Assembly (NCBI GenBank): GCA_902806575.1
Contig: CADCXD010000002.1
Location: 2,480,001 to 2,544,000, forward strand
Direction of reading: 5' to 3'
From: Jackrogersella multiformis
Taxonomy: Eukaryota; Ascomycota; Sordariomycetes; Xylariales; Hypoxylaceae
Length of the DNA: 64,000 bases
Below, in pieces: positions 57,701 to 64,000 of this stretch (within the stretch, counting starts at the first letter, position 1; the number at the start of each line of letters is the position of its first letter). The notes below the pieces were generated by a model. It saw nothing but the letters and a program-made list of their open reading frames with translations, was not told where the DNA came from and searched no databases. A program made the translations under genes and the position numbers.

Positions 57701-58706
57701 CGCGCCCTTTCTTCTCGGTATCGGTACTCTGAAAGCTTCCTGGTTGGAGTGTCTATATGTGATATTTTCCTCTCCGCACACCAAAACACCACTAGGCCCG
57801 TCGTTGCCACCGGGAACTTGAAATAGTATCGACGCAGTAGGGTCGACTGGCTCATGCCATTTTCTGACTACGTGATTCAACCCAAGGTCTAGTTCGTAGT
57901 ATACTAGTTGCGTCTCAACCTCCGTAAGAGCTTGGCCTGATGGGTCCTGGTCTGCCTCTGAATAATCAACCTCCAGAGCTGCGAACACGGGATTTGCATA
58001 GCCGACATCTAAAGCCACCATCGAGAGCACAACCGTTCCAGGTTTGTGCGCTTCCAGGGGAGAAGAGATAGTAAGCTCTGCTTGAGCATTTCGGTTTAGA
58101 ACGTAGACCAACTTGTTCTTCTCGATCGATGCGATGAGACAGGCACGACCTTTGGGATCGCATGCTAGATACTGGCCTGGGACAACCCGGCGCACACCTG
58201 ACTTCCCAAAGGTTTCGAGCTTTTGCTGTTTGAATCGATTCTGCTGGGGTATGTACTCGATGATTGCAATGCGTCCCGAATCGGTAGCAAGTATAACATA
58301 GTCTACAAACAGAAATATTAGCCAAATTCTAGGTGGACGGCGGGTTCTTGAGCACATGGATACCGCACCGTATATCAAGGCGGCAGCCCGAATGATTCTA
58401 CCGACCAAGCTTCAAAATCACTAAGTGAAGCTTCACAAGTAAGGGGATGTGGAGAAACTTACCCTTATTACTTCCAGCCAGACGAAAAGCAGAGATGGAT
58501 CGAATGATGCCAAAAACATCATGAGCGAGAAGAGTTATGACCTTCCCCTGAGATGGCTCTGGGCGAACCAACGTGAGTCGCGAACCTGAGACAGTGATAA
58601 TTTGCTGTTCTTTAGTGCCAGAAAACTGGCCAAGAATAGCTTGAGTTATCGTGGTAGGTGGTTGGATTGTTAACGAGTAGAGAAACATATTAGAAGTAGT
58701 CGCCAT
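54748..58706 (-). CDS. rse1: Splicing factor Rse1 (SF3b130/SF3B3)
   Basis: Three exons: 58706-58463, 58302-56223 and 56053-54748, giving 1,209 aa, the usual family length. The start MATTSNMFLYSLTIQPPTTI and the KEQQIITVSGSRLTLVRP strand are characteristic, as are VILATDSGRIAIIEY, CDPKGRACLIASIEKNKLVY and RGYYAPVKGIIDGDLCERF near the end. The protein is a triple WD-like beta-propeller (MMS1/CPSF_A architecture) in the SF3b part of U2 snRNP, where it scaffolds Hsh155 during branch-site recognition. The splices GGTAAG...TTTGTAG and AAGTAAG...AATAG restore the family reading. It is divergent from mss51. Confidence 0.96.
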
Positions 58707-59277
58707 CTTCGCAGGAGATGCGCAGGAAGCCTGCGCGACTCTTTCAGTTCCTCTATCTCTTTTTTATTTTTTTATTTCTCTTTCTGTTATACGGCGAGGC
58801 TGTTTGGAGGGCTGATTTGAGGATAGTGTTGTCGCGTGTGAAGAAGCTCTAGAAGTTTTTGTAAGATTGATGGAGCTTCAGTCACACCGAAGAATTTGAT
58901 TGGAGTACAGAAATACCCAAGCATTTGGTTCATTGCTGCATTGCAGTTTCATTGGATGCTCAAAGCTATTGCGGGGCCTCCGGAGGATCAATCTTTATCC
59001 GCTGCTTCTCCGCTGGGACTCTGGGACTCTGGGACTTTAACTTCTTGGTGTAACCTCGAGATAGCTGTTTATCGGAAGAACGGGGACCCCTCTAGGTAGC
59101 TGTGTAAATTCTAACATGGAGTCTAGGTACATCACTTAAGTACCTCTCTGCATTAGATCTGACGATTTCCAATTCCGAGAAGTATTGTGGGAGCTTGATA
59201 CTACATAATCGCAAGTCTACAACCACCATCGTATGAGCCATCGTATGAGCTAGGTATTGTATATAAAAGCCTCGATA
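58707..59277. other. Bidirectional promoter region of rse1 and mss51
   Basis: No gene is supported. A T-rich run lies near 58,759-58,785. A CTGGGACT(CTGGGACT) direct repeat is at about 59,012-59,035. Confidence 0.6.
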
Positions 59278-60892
59278 ATGGAGCATTCAATGCGCCTAGC
59301 GGCTTCGAATACCTGCCGAACTTGCATGAGGCTCTCAACGACCAACGCATCCCGTCCGACTGTAACGAGGCCATTCTCTAAAGCTACCTCTTCACGCTCA
59401 ATGCGAAAGGCTAGCCCTCCTAGTCGACTTATACATTCGAAACGACCCCTTCCACCCACTCAGCGCAACGGTAGTCCCTCGAGGTCCATATCTCTATTTG
59501 GCCAACAGTCCAAGGCAGCCGAGGATGATTCGGTCGCACTAGGAGCAGCTGCATCATATGAGAACCGATCGAGACCACCCATCCTCCGTCATGACGACCT
59601 TTTCCATTCCTTTACCAACTCGCCTATTCCTGAGATACGGCGCCGCGCTGCTTATATAAGGCAACATGCACGTTGCCCGCACCCAGGTCATAATCCCGCG
59701 CGAATATCGACCAATACCAGCGCCTCGCCTAGTGTCGCGAGCTCCGGAGCACATGTCGATTTCGAATGTCCGGATTGTGGGATCCCTGTCTATTGTAGTG
59801 AGAAGCACTGGGCCGAGGATTATGAGACTCATCTACAAATCTGCGATACGTTACGACAGATCAACGAAGATGACCATGATCTCCGTTCTGGAAGGTTCTT
59901 CCCCGAATTCGAGTATGCGGGTCCGCAAATGGAAGAAGCTGCCGTTAATATGACCAATTGGGACACTTTCCTCTACACGAGGCAGTTTGAAGCCATCAAT
60001 GACGACCGGAGTATGCGACAAGTCACGAGACTGCTTACCTATCCAATGACGATTGGTAGCATCATTCATGAGCTTAGCCCCTATAACATTAGGAAAGGCG
60101 GTAGACTCACGCCCGAAGGTTTGAAGAGCTTGAGCGCTCTAAGGTATACCTTACACCCGCCTATGTCAGGCTCCGGAGAAGGAATCAAGGGCCTGCGTCC
60201 TGAAGCGCCTCCAGTGAGAATATTCATATTAGGTGCCCGCGCAGAGTCGTCTCTCCCTCGGAATGTCTGGGTACAACTAGCTCACCTCTTCCCTAGAGGA
60301 AAATTTCACCTTATCTTTATTGGTCCCGAGAGCATGGCAAACCGAGATGACGAGTTCCCACTGCCGCCTCGAACTCCTCCTAATCCTTTTGGCGCAATAG
60401 TAGAAGACCGAGTGTGGCCGACGATGAAGATTAGCACCATTGTGGATTACTACCATACCCTCCATAAAACTGGGCAATTCCATCCCTACGATCCCTATTT
60501 TGACTGTTTTGTCATGTTCCATCCGGGTTTGGGACATCCAGCTAGTTCTCATGAGTGGTCGGAAACGGTACCCCTACTTCTTGAGACGAAGGCTCCGATC
60601 ATAGTAACCGGCTATACGCAGCATGATATGGATAGGGACATCGAATGGGTGAAGAAAACTTGCAGCGGCGAGTTTGACTTACTCATGGAACCTGGTGAAA
60701 ACCTATTTAGGAGTTTACGATGGGACCTCAATGATCTTGATCCGCAAGACATCAGCTGTGGCAACTGGGGAGCGTGGGCTTTCCGAGGCAAGAGGTATGT
60801 ACTTTCTTCAAATCCCACTTCAGCAAAGTATTTAACTTTACGGTTCTAACACATCTTACAGATACGAAGCAACTAGAAAAAATGCGGAATAA
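59278..60892 (+). CDS. mss51: Mitochondrial translation activator Mss51
   Basis: Two exons, 59278-60794 and 60862-60892 (67-nt intron, GTATGT donor, TCTTACAG acceptor), give 515 aa. The Arg/Ser-rich, acid-poor N-terminus is a mitochondrial presequence. A MYND-like zinc finger lies at about 137-192 (CPHPGH, then FECPDCGIPVYCSEKHW and HLQIC). The C-terminal domain is typical of Mss51 (ARAESSLPRNVWVQLAHLF, FVMFHPGLGHPASSHEW). In yeast Mss51 activates COX1 mRNA translation and couples it to cytochrome oxidase assembly with heme sensing. The tiny last exon supplies only the last ten residues (RYEATRKNAE). The start is the first ATG; the upstream open frame has no ATG. Confidence 0.92.
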
Positions 60893-61674
60893 GGTATGGC
60901 TGTGTACAAGTATAATTGTATATAATCATGTCAAATAAGGAGCTTATAGCATCCGTAGATCAGCCATATAAAACCGCACCACTCTGTGCCAGTAAGATAT
61001 GTATCGCCTACTTATGTGAACCATGGATGTTGTAGAAATGGATCAATAATAAAACAATTTGCAGCATGTTATGTTCGCGATTATCGATACCTAAGTAGCT
61101 GATAGATGTGTGAGGCTCAACAGCTGTCAAGAAACAAGACATGGCCATCCTTGCTTAGGTACCGAGGCCTGCGAGTTAGAAGCCGATGATACCGGGGTAC
61201 CTTGAAGGCCTGTGCTTACCTAGCAGCCTAACCATAGCAGCCAAGGTACCTAAGGTAGGTAGGTCCTATCCATTGATTTGCGCAGGTCTCGGCACGCTCC
61301 GCTGCAGTTTAATCTAATCAGCTAACGTTATTGCAGGTGGCACGGGCTGCCGTGCAGTTGCCGTAGACTGCAGATGCAGCGCCCGGGCGTCCGTCCCTAA
61401 AAAAAGGGAACCTTAAATTTACAAGGGGAAGTCGCCGCAAATACCTGTTCCTGCAGCACATGGTCAGTAGGTACCTAGGTAAAAGGCGACGACTAGCGCG
61501 ACAACCATTCAACCCACTTTCAACTCCCTAACAACTTCTTCTTCAACCACCTGGGCACATCACATACCTCCTACCGAAACACGAGAGAGAAATTTCAAAT
61601 GTTCTTAACTATGCCCGTTCTAAATACCATGACGATAACGCGGTAAACACACTATCCTACTTCGACCGGGCATC
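60893..61674. other. Intergenic region between mss51 and the PXA gene
   Basis: No gene is supported. It contains GGTACC/CCTAAGGTAGG motifs near 61,157-61,165, 61,243-61,264 and 61,468-61,478 and the promoter of the PXA gene. Confidence 0.55.
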
Positions 61675-63111
61675 ATGGCAGCACTATCAGGTGTTAGCCC
61701 GAGCCCGCCTAAAGGTGGCCCAGTCCCGACCAGCTTAAAGGCGCCGGCAACATCAAGCACCAATCCTGAATCAGTCACCTTCACTGGAAGCAAAGCCTCT
61801 AGTCCACTCGATGTGACTCCACCACCATCAGCTCCTCGTCGATCCACCCGTCCCGCATCGTCCGACTTTCTCTCCGACAAAGCTACTGCTGCTTTCATAC
61901 GCCGAGTACTCTGCGCCCAACACTTGGCCGATAGGGGGAGGAGCACTCCTGCTCCCATCCAGGATCTACTGCCGCCTCTTACTAGTCGCAACGATGTGGA
62001 TCTTCAGCTATATGCTCTCATAGCTATTATCATTAAGGAGTTCGTCCAGAATTGGTATGCTAGGATTACGCCGGATGAGACTTTCGTCGCCGAAATTGTG
62101 CAAATCATAGCCCACTGTACCCGCGCACTAGAGCAAAGGCTACGGAACGTAGACCTCGAGAGTCTATTATTCGATGAGCTCCCAGAATTGCTAGATGCAC
62201 ATATCCGAGGTTGGCTACCATATCTATTCTTATCTGGCCGCCGACTCGATTAGTATATACCATTATCCTATTGCTAACGACATCCCATAGCATATCGAAT
62301 TGCAAAAAGCTCAGTGGCCCGTCCACCGGTCGAGGCTAATTCACGCGAGATCTATCACTCACTCTGGCCGCTACCCGCTCTTTCTCCAGTTCCCAAGCCC
62401 GAGTCTAGCAATGCCCAGGCTCAGGCAAACAACGAAAGCGCGTACCGGCAGCTTTTAATCCAGGGTGTTCTGGCTGTTCTACTTCCAACCGAGGATCTTG
62501 AGAATGAGTGCTTGACCGCAATAGTTGGACAACTATTCTCGGAACTCGTTATTGGCAATCTTATCGTCAATAAATTATCAGAGCCATGGCTCATATGGGA
62601 AGGTCTGATCATGCTAACGAGATTGATACGCACGAAAAGTACAACAAATGCTTCTCCTGGACCTAGAGACGTTGCGCCGAGCATTAATCTAAAAACAGGC
62701 TCCGGAATGGTTCCGCCGACTACGAGCAAACTTAGCGTGCGTATCCAGGAGACATTCTGGTCCGTGGTCCAATGGGGTTTCGTTATAGTAAACTCGATAC
62801 GATTGATCATCAGCACGATAATGCTTTCCCGAGCACTCCCTCCGAGATCCACCCCTAGCTTCACTCGCCAGGTAAAAGGAAACTCTCATAGCGATAGAGA
62901 GGAGCCGTACCAACCCCCGACAGCTTGGGAGTCTCCCTCGCATCCAGTCAAGATTCCCGTCGCAAACTTCAAAGTCTGGTCTTGTGCTGGGAACCTACTC
63001 GAAATGGACGCTCGCATGCCGTGGATGAGCGGGGCGTTGTCCATGATACAATGGGGAACTCTCAAAGGTCCTGGAAACCTGGCAGGGTTTGACGGGATGA
63101 TCGATAGGTAG
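61675..63111 (+). CDS. PXA-domain protein, 3' end unresolved
   Basis: Exons 61675-62209 and 62291-63107 or later; the nominal frame stops at 63109-63111 inside a GTAGGC donor. After a Pro/Ser-rich start (about 60 aa) the PXA (PX-associated) domain is clear: SDKATAAFIRRVLCAQHL, DLQLYALIAIIIKEFVQNWY and, after the splice, AYRIAKSSVARPPVEANSRE, with IYHSLWPLPALSPVP. The later motif GNLAGFDGMIDR normally leads into a further helical half of about 150-200 residues. I could not find this continuation in the remaining 890 bases. PXA proteins are membrane-associated and linked to vesicle traffic and lipid droplets (Mdm1/sorting-nexin relatives). At least 450 aa are supported. Confidence 0.75.
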
Positions 63112-64000
63112 GCAAATCAGTATTCTTTTCTTATCCGTCACAGCAGCACCCATCTCGTCACCTCGCATACATCACGGGTCACTTGATCAAAGTTTGTCCA
63201 TTCATCTTTCAGAAACGTCCTGTCTCGCAAGTGTGCATGGCAAGCATTTCCTCTTCCATCACAAGATTAATTTCCATGGTCGATCGGATATCGACTTGGC
63301 AAATCGACGAAACGAGGCAACGATACTTAGGCCAAACCTCTTTTAGTAAGACCAGCATCTACCTAGTCGAGAGAGGTGCTGTACGACCCTGCCCAGGTGC
63401 CCTCCTTTGATGTCGCGGCCGGATAAACAGGCAAGTCACCCAAGGTCTGGTATTTACCAGGGGTCAGCAGCAGGGCACCTCATTCCAGGGGTCGTCTTCA
63501 TTCGCGACCAATGACCGGGTAAACCTAGATATCCTTCATCCGATTGCACGATAAACGTCGCGGGGCTGAGTGTACCAGACCTGCCTGGCCATCCGCGAGC
63601 CTTATTTACGCGCCCAACTTTGGAACTTGCAGGGATTCCTGCCCTCGACCAAGGATCCCATCAGTCACTCCGTCAATTCCAGTACGACGCCACGAACTCT
63701 TTTCCGTTTCGCTTCGTACCGCTGGAACCCCACCGCTACCGTTCCCGCACGCACGGGCTTGTCTCCGACGCGCGTTGTTCAAGCTAGGGACTTTTACACA
63801 ACAGATCCCATCTCGAGCCTAGCGACGCCTGCTAGGGATTCTACTTGGATCTTAATACTTTCCGTACTAGTTGGGGCCGTCCACCACCCAAGTGTATCCA
63901 ATATTCCCGCTCTTGGTGGGATCGGCGGGGCGGCGACGACGATTCTATTCAGCTCCGAATACCGTCAGACATGATCGTCCAAAGGTGGCACTAGCTTGCG
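63112..64000. other. Unresolved region after the PXA exon
   Basis: Expected to hold the rest of the PXA gene, but no frame on either strand continues the family. Open frames at 63,183-63,410 and 63,570-63,974 have no recognised domain. It may be an insertion, a rearrangement or a long intron. Confidence 0.4.

Noticed and set aside
63570..63974. 134-codon plus-strand frame at the right edge
   Set aside because: No recognised motif and no connection to the PXA family; composition looks random.
1..64000. CRISPR arrays, bacterial insertion sequences, operons
   Set aside because: None seen; the DNA is eukaryotic with spliced genes, and the short palindromic motifs are irregularly spaced and not a CRISPR array.

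Overview
The window is nuclear DNA of a filamentous ascomycete (Pezizomycotina, most likely Sordariomycetes; Xylariales-like is a guess). The reasons are short introns (about 40-400 nt) with GTRNGT donors, CTAAC/CTRAY branch points and YAG acceptors, fungal orthologues of eukaryotic housekeeping genes, two families typical of filamentous fungi (UstYa/DUF3328 and PTH11-like rhodopsin-domain receptors), and a tRNA-Ile with an intron. Intergenic DNA is peppered with a TACCTAGGTAGGTACC-like palindromic motif that I do not find in any recognised exon.

Left third (1-18,000): the 3' part of an SWR1-complex subunit (Swc2/YL1), an LLPH-like DUF2423 protein, a PIAS/Siz SUMO ligase, the TRAPP subunit Trs33, NAD malate dehydrogenase, ribosomal protein eL28, a UPF0357 membrane protein, the C-5 sterol desaturase Erg3, a doubtful 103-aa gene and an orphan UstYa-like gene. 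From 17,996 to 24,198 there is a 6.2-kb stretch without a recognisable gene.

Middle (24,199-47,800): the Tup1/RCO-1 corepressor converges on an RNase MRP subunit gene (Rmp1). Then come a PTH11-like receptor with an apparent frameshift in its tail, a 399-aa protein of unknown function with a nearby orphan exon, two small intron-containing genes that simple ORF calling misses, Tim23, the nine-exon Trm732/THADA gene, a DUF3074 (START-like) coiled-coil protein, and tRNA-Ile(AAU).

Right third (48,300-64,000): a large intronless BAR-PH-VASt sterol-transfer protein (Sip3/Lam3 type), a zinc-finger/LysM/CUE-like intracellular protein, the splicing factor Rse1 (SF3b130), the mitochondrial translation activator Mss51 and the 5' part of a PXA-domain protein whose 3' end cannot be followed.

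Most genes are unrelated housekeeping genes placed head-to-head or tail-to-tail; there is no operon-like or obvious biosynthetic cluster. Exon boundaries were worked out by hand from splice signals and reading phase. Every identification rests on recognised family motifs, not on a database search.
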